From the NCBI RefSeq assembly GCF_018967865.2, contig NZ_JAHLZY020000001.1:744001-808000 (forward strand): a DNA stretch of 64,000 bases. Reading direction: 5' to 3'. Numbering within the stretch: the stretch's first letter is position 1; each line of letters opens with the position of its first letter. The translations under genes and the position numbers were made by a program. The notes below the pieces were generated by a model. It saw nothing but the letters and a program-made list of their open reading frames with translations. It did not search any database and was not told the origin of the DNA. Below, piece after piece: positions 35,181-43,651 of this stretch. The stretch comes from Hymenobacter siberiensis. Lineage in GTDB: Bacteria; Bacteroidota; Bacteroidia; Cytophagales; Hymenobacteraceae.

Positions 35181-35633
35181 GTGCTCCATCCCGCCATTAA
35201 ATACGCGTCTGTGTTCCTGTTGAGCACGGTCAAGTTTTTGGGCGGCCCGCTGGCCGGCACTTCCATGGGCCTGCATTTCTGGCCCACGCTGGGCCTCACC
35301 GTGGCAGGAATGATGACCAGCGTGTTCATTTTCTCGGGCGTGGGCGGAGTCTGGATGCGGCACCGCCAGATGCAGCGCCGCCTGCGCCGTGAGCCTATTT
35401 TCACCAAACGCTCGCGCAACATCATCAAGGTATTCCGCAAGTTCGGGATGGGTGGCATCGCCTTTCTCACGCCCATTCTGCTCTCGCCCATCGGGGGTAC
35501 GGTCATCGCCACGCTGCTGGGCGTGCCCCGCCAGCGCATCCTGCTGCACATGTTTCTGAGCGCATTGTTTTGGGGCGCGGCGCTCACCTTCGCCAGCATC
35601 CGCTTCGGCCATCTCATCCACCACGGACATTGA
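35181..35633 (+). CDS. Small membrane protein
   Basis: 150 residues using GTG 35181, which opens directly into HPAIKYASVFLLSTVKFLGG; no ATG is available before residue 29. Three or four hydrophobic segments surround a basic loop (MRHRQMQRRLRREPIFTKRS). The block FGMGGIAFLTPILLSPIGGT with its Pro/Gly pattern resembles small-multidrug-export or SNARE-associated-like membrane proteins, but I cannot assign the family. It lies convergent to rhlE across a perfect hairpin. Confidence 0.65.
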   Translation: MLHPAIKYASVFLLSTVKFLGGPLAGTSMGLHFWPTLGLTVAGMMTSVFIFSGVGGVWMRHRQMQRRLRREPIFTKRSRNIIKVFRKFGMGGIAFLTPILLSPIGGTVIATLLGVPRQRILLHMFLSALFWGAALTFASIRFGHLIHHGH

Positions 35634-35700
35634 TTGAGTTAAGGGTTAGGGGTTAAGAGTTGACAGAACTGCAACTCTTAACCCCTAACCCTTAACTCAA
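35634..35700. terminator. Perfect 29-bp hairpin filling a convergent gap
   Basis: Arms 35634-35662 and 35672-35700 are perfectly complementary (TTGAGTTAAGGGTTAGGGGT..) around a 9-base loop. It starts directly after the upstream stop codon and ends one base before the rhlE stop, so it probably terminates both. The TTAAGGGTTAGGGG pattern looks like a dispersed repeat, not a normal GC-rich terminator. Confidence 0.75.
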
Positions 35701-35701
35701 T

Positions 35702-37111
35702 TTACCGTCCCCGCCGCTTCAGCGCCTTCACGCCGGGGTTCGAACCGCCTTTCTTGCCCACAAAAGCCTTCGAGCCCTTGGTGCTCTTTTTCTGGCCTTC
35801 GGCGAAGGGCTTGCCGGTGCGCTTGTCAATCGTCACGCCGGGCTTAATCCACTCCTTCTTCTCGTGGAAAGCACCTTTGAAGGTGGGGTCCAGCTTCTTG
35901 CGGCGCTCATCGAGCTCGCGGCCCATCTTCTGCTGCTCCTCGAAGGGCGTTTCTTCCACCACCACTTCCTCGGGCAGCGGCAGTAGCTCAATCTTCTGGT
36001 TGATGAGCAGCTCAATCTCGGCCACGTGCACCATTTCCGCCTCGTTGGCGAAGGTGATGGCCGCGCCCGTGTGCAGCGCCCGGCCCGTGCGGCCAATGCG
36101 GTGCACGTAGTCGTCGTGCACAATCGGCACGTCGAAGTTGATAACGTGCGTCACCTGCGGCACGTCGATGCCGCGGGCGGCTACGTCCGTGGCCACCATG
36201 TAGCGCACCTCCCCGGCCTTGAAGGAGTCCATGCTGTTCATCCGCGCGTTCTGGCCCTTGTTGCCGTGAATCACGCGCACCTCGCCGGCCGGAGCCTTGC
36301 GCTCCAGGAAGTGGGCCACCTGGTCGGCGTGCTGCTTGGTGCGGCAGAAGAGCAGCACCCGCGTCATCGTATCGATGTCGCGGTGCAGCAGGAAGTGCAG
36401 CAGGTTGATTTTGGTGAGCAGGTTGGGCGCTCCGTACATCACCTGCGACACGGTAGAGGCCGTTTTGGCCGGCGGGGTCACTTCCACGCGCACCGGAAAC
36501 TCTAGAAATTCCTCGCTCAGCGTGGTCACGCGCTCCGGCATGGTGGCCGAAAACAGCGCATTCTGACGCTTGCGCGGGATAATTTCCAGAATGCGCCGAA
36601 TCTGGGGCATAAAGCCCATGTCCATCATCTTGTCGGCCTCGTCCATCACCAGCGTCTTCAGGTCGGTGAGCCGCACGGCACCTTTCAGGTAAATTTCGAG
36701 CAGCCGGCCCGGCGTGGCCACCAGAATATCAAGGCCTTCGGAAATGGTTTCAATCTGGGTTTTTGGGCCCAGGCCGCCGTAAATGGCGAAAATGCGCAGG
36801 TCGGTATTCACCGCCAGTGCCTTCAAATGCTTCTCAATCTGCATGGCCAGCTCGCGCGTGGGAGCCAGCACCAGGGCCCGTGGGTTGTTGCCCTGGGCAT
36901 ATTTCACCTTCATGAGGAGGGGCAGGCCGAAGGCAGCCGTCTTGCCGGTGCCGGTTTGGGCAATGCCTAATACGTCGTGCCCGGCCAGCAGCAGCGGGAT
37001 GGTTTGCTGCTGCACGGGCGTGGGGTCGGTAAAGCCAGCGGCAGCCACGGCCGAAAGCAGTTGTTTGTTGAGCTTGAAATCGTTGAACGATGGGGCAGTG
37101 TTGGGTTCCAT
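35702..37111 (-). CDS. rhlE: DEAD-box RNA helicase RhlE
   Basis: 469 residues. All helicase motifs are present in order: Q motif (FTDPTPVQQQTIP), I (AQTGTGKTAAF), Ia (APTRELAMQ), Ib (ATPGRLLEI), II (VMDEADKMMDMGF), III (SATMP), IV, V (ATDVAARGIDVP) and VI (YVHRIGRTGRA). The C-terminal tail is basic (KGSKAFVGKKGGSNPGVKAL..RRGR), typical of RNA-binding extensions. It unwinds short RNA duplexes in rRNA maturation or mRNA turnover. Transcribed divergently from the tRNA-His locus; a family B repeat lies in its upstream region. Confidence 0.96.
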   Translation of the reverse strand: MEPNTAPSFNDFKLNKQLLSAVAAAGFTDPTPVQQQTIPLLLAGHDVLGIAQTGTGKTAAFGLPLLMKVKYAQGNNPRALVLAPTRELAMQIEKHLKALAVNTDLRIFAIYGGLGPKTQIETISEGLDILVATPGRLLEIYLKGAVRLTDLKTLVMDEADKMMDMGFMPQIRRILEIIPRKRQNALFSATMPERVTTLSEEFLEFPVRVEVTPPAKTASTVSQVMYGAPNLLTKINLLHFLLHRDIDTMTRVLLFCRTKQHADQVAHFLERKAPAGEVRVIHGNKGQNARMNSMDSFKAGEVRYMVATDVAARGIDVPQVTHVINFDVPIVHDDYVHRIGRTGRALHTGAAITFANEAEMVHVAEIELLINQKIELLPLPEEVVVEETPFEEQQKMGRELDERRKKLDPTFKGAFHEKKEWIKPGVTIDKRTGKPFAEGQKKSTKGSKAFVGKKGGSNPGVKALKRRGR

Positions 37112-37131
37112 TCCGCAAAGGTCGGGGTTTT

Positions 37132-37206
37132 TGTGCGGTAAGCTTTAGCTTGCCGTACTGATAATGCGTGCTTTCCCCACCACGGCAAGCTAAAGCTTAC
37201 CGCACA
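37132..37206. repeat. Family B inverted repeat, copy 2
   Basis: Arms 37132-37156 and 37182-37206 are identical in sequence to copy 1 at 31981-32077 (25 bases, no mismatch), but the centre differs in length (25 versus 47 bases) and sequence. It lies 20 bases upstream of the rhlE start and just before the tRNA-His promoter. Confidence 0.92.
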
Positions 37207-37219
37207 ACCCGAATTTATT

Positions 37220-37250
37220 TTGCCTTTTCCCACTTCTTTTTCTATCTTTG
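37220..37250 (+). promoter_or_regulatory. Promoter of tRNA-His
   Basis: TTG (37220-37222), a 20-base spacer and TATCTTTG (37243-37250) match the Bacteroidota sigma factor consensus. The -7 element ends 18 bases before the tRNA. Confidence 0.75.
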
Positions 37251-37268
37251 CACCACCAAAACAAACAT

Positions 37269-37343
<75 letters not shown>

Positions 37344-37348
37344 CACCA

Positions 37349-37382
37349 GAAAAAGTCCCCGGAATTATCCGGGGACTTTTTT
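37349..37382 (+). terminator. Terminator of tRNA-His
   Basis: AAAGTCCCCGG pairs with CCGGGGACTTT around AATTAT, followed by a T run. Confidence 0.85.
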
Positions 37383-37450
37383 GTTGCTTGCACTGAATCC
37401 GTTTTAATACGGCTTTAATTTCGATTCTTTATTCACCATAATTTACCTGC

Positions 37451-38389
37451 ATGAGCCTGCTCGTCATCGGCAGCGTCGCGTTCGACGCCCTGGAAACGCC
37501 CTTCGGCAAAACCGATAAAATCATCGGCGGTGCCGCCACCTACATCAGCCTTTCGGCGTCGTACTCGCTGAAGCCGGTGAAACTGGTGGCCGTGGTGGGC
37601 GACGACTTTCCGCAGTCCGACATCCTGCTGCTCGAAGAGCACGGTGTGGACGTGGAAGGCCTGCAAGTGAAGCAGGGCGAGAAGTCCTTCTTCTGGTCGG
37701 GCATCTACTCCAAGGACCTGAACTCGCGCGAAACCCTTGTAACCGAGCTCAACGTACTGGCCGATTTCGACCCCATCATCCCCGACGCCTACCAGGATTG
37801 CAAGTACCTGATGCTGGGCAACCTGGCCCCGCAGGTGCAGCGCCTCGTCATTCAGCGCCTCGTGAACCGCCCCAAGCTGATTGTGATGGACACGATGAAC
37901 TTCTGGATGGACATTGCCCTCGACGAGCTCATCGCTACCATCGAAATGGTGGACGTGCTGAGCATCAACGACGAGGAAGCCCGCCAGCTGTCCGGCGAGT
38001 ACTCGCTGGTGAAGGCCGCCAAAAAAATCATGGGCATGGGGCCGAAATTCCTCATCATCAAGAAAGGCGAGCACGGTGCCCTTCTCTTCCACAAGAACAA
38101 GGTGTTTTACGCGCCCGCCCTGCCGCTGGAAGACGTATTCGACCCAACCGGTGCCGGCGACACCTTCGCGGGCGGCTTCATCGGCCACCTCGCCGCGACG
38201 GACGACATCAGCTTTGAAAACATGAAGCGCGCCGTCATTCACGGCTCGGCCCTGGCCTCGTTCTGCGTCGAGAAGTTCGGCACCGAGCGCCTGCTCAACC
38301 TCACCTCCGAGGAACTGGAAGCCCGCGAAGCCCAGTTTGCCGAGCTGGTGAAGGTGGTGCCCGCCATAGCCGTAGCCAATGTAGCGTAG
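37451..38389 (+). CDS. PfkB-family sugar/nucleoside kinase
   Basis: 312 residues. The ribokinase-like fold begins MSLLVIGSVAFDALETPFG. GGAATYISLSASYS is the substrate-lid region, and the C-terminal PfkB signature DPTGAGDTFAGGFIGHLA (about residue 233) carries the catalytic Asp and the anion-hole glycines. It phosphorylates a sugar or nucleoside with ATP; the exact substrate is not readable. No signal peptide. It is transcribed alone, downstream of tRNA-His. Confidence 0.9.
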   Translation: MSLLVIGSVAFDALETPFGKTDKIIGGAATYISLSASYSLKPVKLVAVVGDDFPQSDILLLEEHGVDVEGLQVKQGEKSFFWSGIYSKDLNSRETLVTELNVLADFDPIIPDAYQDCKYLMLGNLAPQVQRLVIQRLVNRPKLIVMDTMNFWMDIALDELIATIEMVDVLSINDEEARQLSGEYSLVKAAKKIMGMGPKFLIIKKGEHGALLFHKNKVFYAPALPLEDVFDPTGAGDTFAGGFIGHLAATDDISFENMKRAVIHGSALASFCVEKFGTERLLNLTSEELEAREAQFAELVKVVPAIAVANVA

Positions 38390-38489
38390 CACTCCGCAGG
38401 CACTGGCGTGAGGAGCAACCTTTTAGGTGAAAATCAGGTATATCAAGTATACTGCCTCCCTTTATATTTCATCCTAAAACTCACCCGCT

Positions 38490-38744
38490 ATGAGCTTGCA
38501 CCAAGAAGAAGCTAACCTCGAGAATAAAAAAACCTCCGTAGACCCCATGGCCCGAACCGGCCGTAAGAGCACGCAGGTTCAGAACCCGAACGACAACCAG
38601 GTATCGCACCAAGGCAATACCACCGATGGCCTCACGGCCGGCGAGGGCGTGCACAATATCCGCAGCAACCCCCAGAACAACAAGCCGATGTCGGTGAACA
38701 AAGGCCCGATGAAAAAGGGTGCCGACAATAGCAAAGACCATTAG
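38490..38744 (+). CDS. Small hydrophilic, probably disordered protein
   Basis: 84 residues rich in Asn, Gln, Lys, Gly and Ser with no hydrophobic core and no cysteine (MSLHQEEANLENKKTSVDPM...). Such composition suggests an intrinsically disordered protein; stress-related small proteins often look like this, but no family was recognised. It is followed at once by a strong terminator, which supports it being a real, singly transcribed gene. Confidence 0.6.
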   Translation: MSLHQEEANLENKKTSVDPMARTGRKSTQVQNPNDNQVSHQGNTTDGLTAGEGVHNIRSNPQNNKPMSVNKGPMKKGADNSKDH

Positions 38745-38763
38745 TAGCTAGCGCTGCTTTAGC

Positions 38764-38803
38764 AAAAAATGCCCCGCCGGACGAATCCGGCGGGGCATTT
38801 TTT
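38764..38803 (+). terminator. Strong terminator after the small hydrophilic protein
   Basis: ATGCCCCGCCGGA pairs with TCCGGCGGGGCAT around CGAA with A and T runs on either side. It may also terminate the convergent M61 peptidase gene. Confidence 0.85.
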
Positions 38804-38854
38804 GTTTGTGGTAAGGACGCGAATCTTTGATTCCTTATGGGGGATGTTATCCAA

Positions 38855-40588
38855 TTAGAACGCCCACCCCAGCCATTGCTCAAACCCGCGCTGCTGCGCC
38901 GTGTCGGCCGTTTCCAGCTTATCAATTGCATAGCGCTGCCCGAAGCTGACGCCCGGCGTGGCGGCTAATGTCACCGTCAGCAGCCGATTTTGGCGAAACA
39001 CGCTCATCTCGTAGGTCGGCGCGCCGGTGCTGAGCAGGCTTTGCAGGTTCATATCGACGCGGCGGCCATTCACGGCCACTATTTCGTCGTCTACGGTAAG
39101 GGAGACGGCGGCGGGCGAGTCAGGCCAGATGGCCATTACTTCCGTCCGCTCGTTTTTCACCACCGTGCGGAAACCAAACGTGCCTTCTGAAGCCGACGCG
39201 TTTTCGCCCATCAGCAGCTGGCAGCCCACCGTGTGCAGCACCCGGTCCAGCGGCTCCAGCAGCGGCGCGGTGCCGTAGATAAACTTGTCGAAATAGGCGT
39301 GCATGTCGCGTCCGGCCACTTCGTTCACAATGCGCGCATAGTCATCCTCGGTGTAGCCAATGCCGGTTTTGCCGAACTCCTCGTACAGCCGCCGCATCAC
39401 GTCATCGAGGCTATGGGCGTGGTTGGAAAGCTGCCGGATGGTGAGGTCCAGCAGCATGGCCACCAGCGCGCCCTTGTGGTACACCGACACCTTACGGTCG
39501 GGCACGCCGGGTTTGTAGCCGTCCAGCCAGAGGTCCATGCTGGCATCGGCCAGCGAAAGGTTGTCGCCGCCCGCATCGTCGTAGTGCTTGCGCAGTACGA
39601 TGTTCAGCTCCTCAAAATACTGCGCCGGGGTGCGAACGTGGCTACGCGCCAGTAGGTACTCGCCGTAGTAGGTTGTAATGCCCTCGGCAATGAAACAGGT
39701 GCGGAAGTAGTTCTCGCGGCTGTAGTCGTAGGGCTGCATCTCAGCCGGCCGGATGCTCTTGATGTTCCAGGTATGGAACAGCTCGTGGCAGCTCACGCCC
39801 AGTAATTCTTTGTACAGCCCTTCGCTCATAATCAGCTCGGCCGGCCCCAGCGTAATCACCGTGGAGTTGTGGTGCTCCACGCCGTGGTAGTGCTTGTAGG
39901 GCAGAAACTGGTTCATAAAGTGGTAATCTGCCACCGGAAAACCTCCGAACATAGTCAGCTGCTCCTCCGAAAACGCCTTGAAATCGGCCAGAATGCGCGG
40001 CCAGTTCAGCTCCGCCTCGCCCTGCACCCAGACGTGAAAAGGCAGCCCGCCCGCCTCGTATTCCTGATGCACCAGCGTAGGGCTGGCAATCAGCGGTGAG
40101 TCGGCCAGCTGGTCAAAATTCTTCGCCGAAAGCACGTTTGGCGCCGTCTGTTTCAGCCCACAGGCCACCTGCCAGCCCTCGGGCAGCGCCAGCGTTAGCT
40201 CACACTCCTCCAGCTGCCGCCCCTCGGCATACATCAGCGCCTGCACGGGGTTCAGGTACAGCTGCGTCTCATCGAGCCAGGAGCCGCCGGCGTCCATTTG
40301 GTGGGCGTAGAAGCTGTAGCGCACCCGCACGCTGCGGCCGGCCGCATTGGGCACTTCCCACCGGTCCTTCGTGAGCTTGCGGTAGGGCAGGGGCTGGCCG
40401 GTTGCGGCGTCAAAAACTTCAACTTTCTGAATCTTCTGGGCGAAGTTCTGCAGTTCGTAGCGGCCGGGCCGCCACGCGGGCAGCTGCAGTTCCAGCGGGG
40501 CAGTAGCGTCGGCGGCTACGTCCAGCGTGAGCTCGATTTGTAGGTAAAACGTGAGGGGATTCTCATAGGAAACGCGGTAGTTAATCAT
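38855..40588 (-). CDS. M61 glycyl-aminopeptidase-like metalloprotease with PDZ domain
   Basis: 577 residues from [20 protein letters not shown]; the ORF upstream of 40588 has no family character. The N-terminal beta domain is followed by the zinc motif [17 protein letters not shown] (HExxH) and the downstream Glu in [18 protein letters not shown]-terminal PDZ-like region ([20 protein letters not shown]) follows. M61 enzymes release N-terminal Gly or Ala from peptides. No signal peptide is visible, so it is probably cytosolic. It stands alone, divergent from rpmH. Confidence 0.92.
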   Translation of the reverse strand: MINYRVSYENPLTFYLQIELTLDVAADATAPLELQLPAWRPGRYELQNFAQKIQKVEVFDAATGQPLPYRKLTKDRWEVPNAAGRSVRVRYSFYAHQMDAGGSWLDETQLYLNPVQALMYAEGRQLEECELTLALPEGWQVACGLKQTAPNVLSAKNFDQLADSPLIASPTLVHQEYEAGGLPFHVWVQGEAELNWPRILADFKAFSEEQLTMFGGFPVADYHFMNQFLPYKHYHGVEHHNSTVITLGPAELIMSEGLYKELLGVSCHELFHTWNIKSIRPAEMQPYDYSRENYFRTCFIAEGITTYYGEYLLARSHVRTPAQYFEELNIVLRKHYDDAGGDNLSLADASMDLWLDGYKPGVPDRKVSVYHKGALVAMLLDLTIRQLSNHAHSLDDVMRRLYEEFGKTGIGYTEDDYARIVNEVAGRDMHAYFDKFIYGTAPLLEPLDRVLHTVGCQLLMGENASASEGTFGFRTVVKNERTEVMAIWPDSPAAVSLTVDDEIVAVNGRRVDMNLQSLLSTGAPTYEMSVFRQNRLLTVTLAATPGVSFGQRYAIDKLETADTAQQRGFEQWLGWAF

Positions 40589-40658
40589 GGCCAAATCGGT
40601 ATAAATGCCCCTAAAACTACTGCCTACCTGCCTGCCGACATAAAAGTGCTTGAGGACC

Positions 40659-40689
40659 TTGCCTTTTCCAGACAAAGCCCGTACCTTTG
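40659..40689 (+). promoter_or_regulatory. rpmH promoter
   Basis: TTG (40659-40661), a 20-base spacer and TACCTTTG (40682-40689) match the Bacteroidota consensus. The rpmH start is 40 bases downstream. Confidence 0.8.
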
Positions 40690-40729
40690 CCGGCCCAACT
40701 CGAAACTCGTCTTTTTAAGATTCATTGAT

Positions 40730-40888
40730 ATGAAACGTACCTATCAGCCCTCGAAGCGCAAGCGCGTTAACAAGCACGGCTTCCGTCTCCGCATGGAATC
40801 CGCCAATGGCCGCAACGTGCTGGCCCGTCGTCGTGCCAAAGGCCGCAAGCGCCTCACCGTATCCGACGAAGGCAAGCACAAGCGCTAG
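40730..40888 (+). CDS. rpmH: Ribosomal protein bL34
   Basis: 52 residues, the standard bacterial L34: [20 protein letters not shown] then [20 protein letters not shown]. The product is a small very basic protein of the large ribosomal subunit. It is followed 51 bases later by rnpA, the classic bacterial rpmH-rnpA order. The gene is often near the replication origin, but no dnaA or origin features are visible here. Confidence 0.98.
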   Translation: MKRTYQPSKRKRVNKHGFRLRMESANGRNVLARRRAKGRKRLTVSDEGKHKR

Positions 40889-40939
40889 TCAAGTAAGCTG
40901 TTAGCCAGTAGCTAATGGTTTTTAGCTAACCGCTTCAAT

Positions 40940-41431
40940 ATGCAAGAATCCCAATCACCTGGCTTCCCTTTTCCGCAGGAGAAGGGGCCGGGAGATGAGG
41001 CTACCGGGACTACGCCCCTCAACCGGCGTTACACCTTCCCGAAAGAGGAACACCTGTGCCGCAAGAAGCTCATCGAAGAGCTTTTTAGCAAGCAGGGTTC
41101 CTCTTTTGGCGTTTATCCCCTGCGCATCGTCTGGATAAAAAAGGATGCGCCGACCTTGGCTCCGCCGCAAGTGCTCATCAGTGTGAGCAAGCGCACGTTT
41201 AAGCGGGCCGTCGACCGCAACCGGCTTAAGCGGCTTATTCGGGAGGCGTACCGGCTCAATAAATATCGGCTTACCGAGCAACCCGGTGGCCATACAGTGG
41301 CTTTTCTGGGTATTATCTTCACGGGCAAGGAAAAAAGTCAGCTGACGTTGGTGGAAAAAAAATTAATTTCCGCTATTCATCGTTTACTGGCTGTACCGGG
41401 CGAAGCATCGGCCTCGCCTCCTGCCGCGTAG
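40940..41431 (+). CDS. rnpA: Ribonuclease P protein component
   Basis: 163 residues. RnpA binds the RNase P RNA and helps process tRNA 5' ends. The family RNR motif is present in FKRAVDRNRLKRLIREAYRL, with the preceding strand block VLISVSKRTFKRA. It is longer than usual (about 120) because of 30 extra residues at the N-terminus (QESQSPGFPFPQEKGPGDEA..) and a short Ala/Pro tail. An internal start is possible, but no in-frame Met exists before the conserved RRYTFPKEEHLCRKKLIEEL block. Confidence 0.95.
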   Translation: MQESQSPGFPFPQEKGPGDEATGTTPLNRRYTFPKEEHLCRKKLIEELFSKQGSSFGVYPLRIVWIKKDAPTLAPPQVLISVSKRTFKRAVDRNRLKRLIREAYRLNKYRLTEQPGGHTVAFLGIIFTGKEKSQLTLVEKKLISAIHRLLAVPGEASASPPAA

Positions 41432-41456
41432 ATTCGCCTACTTGCTACTGTGACTT

Positions 41457-43151
41457 ATGACTATTCGTAAAAAACTACTCGCTACGCTAGCCCTAAGCAC
41501 GTTGGGTCTGGTCTCTTTTCGAGCTGCTTCTGATAATGAGCGGTATTTCGAAATTGCCAAGAACCTCGACATTTTCGCTACGCTATTTAAGGAAGTCAAT
41601 ACCTACTACGTTGACGAAGTGACGCCCGGCCGGCTGGTGAAAACCGGCATCGATGCCATGTTGCGCTCGCTCGACCCCTATACCAACTACATTCCGGAGG
41701 ACGACATCGAGGACTTCCGCACCATGACCACCGGGCAGTACGGCGGCATCGGGGCCTCGGTGGTGAAGCGCAACGGCAAAACCGTAGTGCAAAGCGCCTA
41801 CGAGGGCTACCCCGCCCAGAAGGCCGGCCTGCTCCCCGGCGATGAAATCCTCGACATCAACGGCGTGATTGTCGATAAAAAGTCGAACTCCGATATCAGC
41901 AAGCTCCTCAAGGGCCAGGCCAATTCGGTGGTGAAGCTGATGGTGACGCGCTACGGCCAGGAAAAGCCGGTTGAAATCAACATCACCCGCGATAAAATTC
42001 AGGTCGATAACGTGCCTTATACGGGTATGATTTCCGGCGATGTTGGCTACTTCCAGCTCGGCGGTTTCACGGTAGATGCCGGTAAGGAAGTACGCGCTGC
42101 CATCACCAAGCTGAAAGAGCAGGGCGCGAAGAAAATCGTGTTCGACATCCGCGACAACCCCGGCGGCCTGCTCAACGAGGCCGTCAACATCTCCAATCTG
42201 TTCATCGACAAGGGCCTCGACGTGGTGAGCACCAAGGGTAAGGTGACGGAGTGGAATAAGACTTACAAGGCCCTCGACGTGCCGCTCGATACCCAGATTC
42301 CGATTGCCATTATCACGAGCAACCGCTCGGCGTCGGCTTCGGAAATCGTGTCGGGCGTGTTGCAGGACTACGACCGCGCCGTGGTGGTGGGCGAGCGCAC
42401 CTTCGGCAAGGGCCTCGTGCAGGCCACCCGGCCGCTGAGCTACAACTCGCAGCTGAAGGTGACCACCGCCAAATATTACATCCCAAGCGGCCGCTGCATT
42501 CAGGAAATCGACTACGCCCACCGCAGCGAAGACGGCACGCTGGGCAAATTCCCCGATTCGCTGCGCACGGCCTTCAAAACCACCGCCGGCCGCACCGTGT
42601 ACGACGGCGGCGGCGTAGCTCCCGACGTGGAGGTGAATGACCGCGAAATTGCGGACATCACCCGCATCCTGCTCCAGAAAAGCTACCTCTTCGACTACGC
42701 CACCCGCTACCGCGTCGAGCACGCCACCATCGTGCCTGCCCGCCAGTTCAAGCTCTCGGACGTGGACTATCAGAAGTTCGTAACCTACCTGCAGGGCAAG
42801 AACATCAGCTACAGCACCAATGCCGAAAAGGCCCTCACCGACCTCAGTAAGAAGGTGAAAGAGGAAAAGCATTACGATGACGTGAAGCTGGAGCTCGAAG
42901 CCATTCGCAAGAAAGTGACCGTGAATAAGGCCAATGACCTGCAACGATTCAAGCCCGAAATCAAGGAGCTGTTGGAGCAGGAAATCGTATCGCGCTACTA
43001 TTTCGAAAAAGGCCGCACCGAAGCCGGCTTCGACGACGACCCCAACATCATCGCCGCCGTGGCTGTCCTGAACGACCCGAACCGCTACGCCGCGCTGCTG
43101 AAGTCCACGGGCCAAGCCGCCAGCGCCCGCAAGTCGGCGGGGACGAAGTGA
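41457..43151 (+). CDS. S41 carboxyl-terminal processing protease (CtpA-like)
   Basis: 564 residues. An N-terminal hydrophobic segment (KLLATLALSTLGLVSF) anchors or exports it. A PDZ domain spans about 80-165 (GGIGASVVKRNGKTVVQSAY, PGDEILDINGVIVD). The S41 protease domain has the catalytic Ser in NRSASASEIVSGVLQDY and the Lys in GERTFGKGLVQATRPL. A C-terminal helical domain follows. It cleaves substrate C-termini in the periplasm. It begins 25 bases after rnpA, so it shares that transcript, and a terminator follows. Confidence 0.95.
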   Translation: MTIRKKLLATLALSTLGLVSFRAASDNERYFEIAKNLDIFATLFKEVNTYYVDEVTPGRLVKTGIDAMLRSLDPYTNYIPEDDIEDFRTMTTGQYGGIGASVVKRNGKTVVQSAYEGYPAQKAGLLPGDEILDINGVIVDKKSNSDISKLLKGQANSVVKLMVTRYGQEKPVEINITRDKIQVDNVPYTGMISGDVGYFQLGGFTVDAGKEVRAAITKLKEQGAKKIVFDIRDNPGGLLNEAVNISNLFIDKGLDVVSTKGKVTEWNKTYKALDVPLDTQIPIAIITSNRSASASEIVSGVLQDYDRAVVVGERTFGKGLVQATRPLSYNSQLKVTTAKYYIPSGRCIQEIDYAHRSEDGTLGKFPDSLRTAFKTTAGRTVYDGGGVAPDVEVNDREIADITRILLQKSYLFDYATRYRVEHATIVPARQFKLSDVDYQKFVTYLQGKNISYSTNAEKALTDLSKKVKEEKHYDDVKLELEAIRKKVTVNKANDLQRFKPEIKELLEQEIVSRYYFEKGRTEAGFDDDPNIIAAVAVLNDPNRYAALLKSTGQAASARKSAGTK

Positions 43152-43171
43152 TTTTGAACTGCGTTAAGTAG

Positions 43172-43204
43172 AAAAGCAGGCACTGAAAGGCGCCTGCTTT
43201 TTTG
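43172..43204 (+). terminator. Terminator after the CtpA-like gene
   Basis: AAAGCAGGC pairs with GCCTGCTTT around ACTGAAAGGC, followed by T6. It ends 7 bases before the next gene. Confidence 0.75.
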
Positions 43205-43210
43205 TCTCCT

Positions 43211-43651
43211 ATGAGTAATAGAGGAATGTCAATCGAAGAGCTTGTAAAGAAGCCGAGCATTTTGGCATCTGTTGTTAGTTCACTAGTAGAGTTGGAAAAT
43301 GTCGGTAACTCCAGTGAATTGCGGTTGGAGCTTGCGCAGCGATTGGAAGCTGTAGAAACTGAAGCTTCAAAAACGAGAGCGGCTTTTATTCGCAATCAGG
43401 AGGCGCAAAATTTCAACGCTAATCGGGAAGCTTGGGGAATACCTGATTTTTCTGAAGAGCTGGTTGAAATTGATGATTTCAAGAAAGGGTTTCTCTGGAG
43501 ATTCCGGGCTCACACTACTTCTTGGAGCCATAATCAATATGCAGATGAGTGGTTCTACACTTCTTTAGAAGCTAGGAGCGTCACTCGTTATGAGTTTTGG
43601 AATTGTGATGAGGAGCCAGAAAAAGTAGATTTTGTTCTTACTGGTAATTAT
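43211..43651 (+). pseudogene. 5' part of a hypothetical gene split by the IS
   Basis: 147 codons from MSNRGMSIEELVKKPSILAS up to VLTGNY, where the IS begins. With the IS and one TAT copy removed it joins in frame to 44570, giving 206 residues. The product is soluble: a helical N-terminus with a heptad-like LELAQRLEAVETEASKTRAA, an aromatic middle (WRFRAHTTSWSHNQYADEWF) and an acidic end. No family recognised. It is clearly more AT-rich than its neighbours, which suggests acquisition. Confidence 0.75.

Noticed and set aside
40659..41431. rpmH-rnpA as a sign of the replication origin
   Set aside because: No dnaA, dnaN, gidA or DnaA-box cluster is visible nearby, and rpmH-rnpA is not a reliable origin marker in Bacteroidota.
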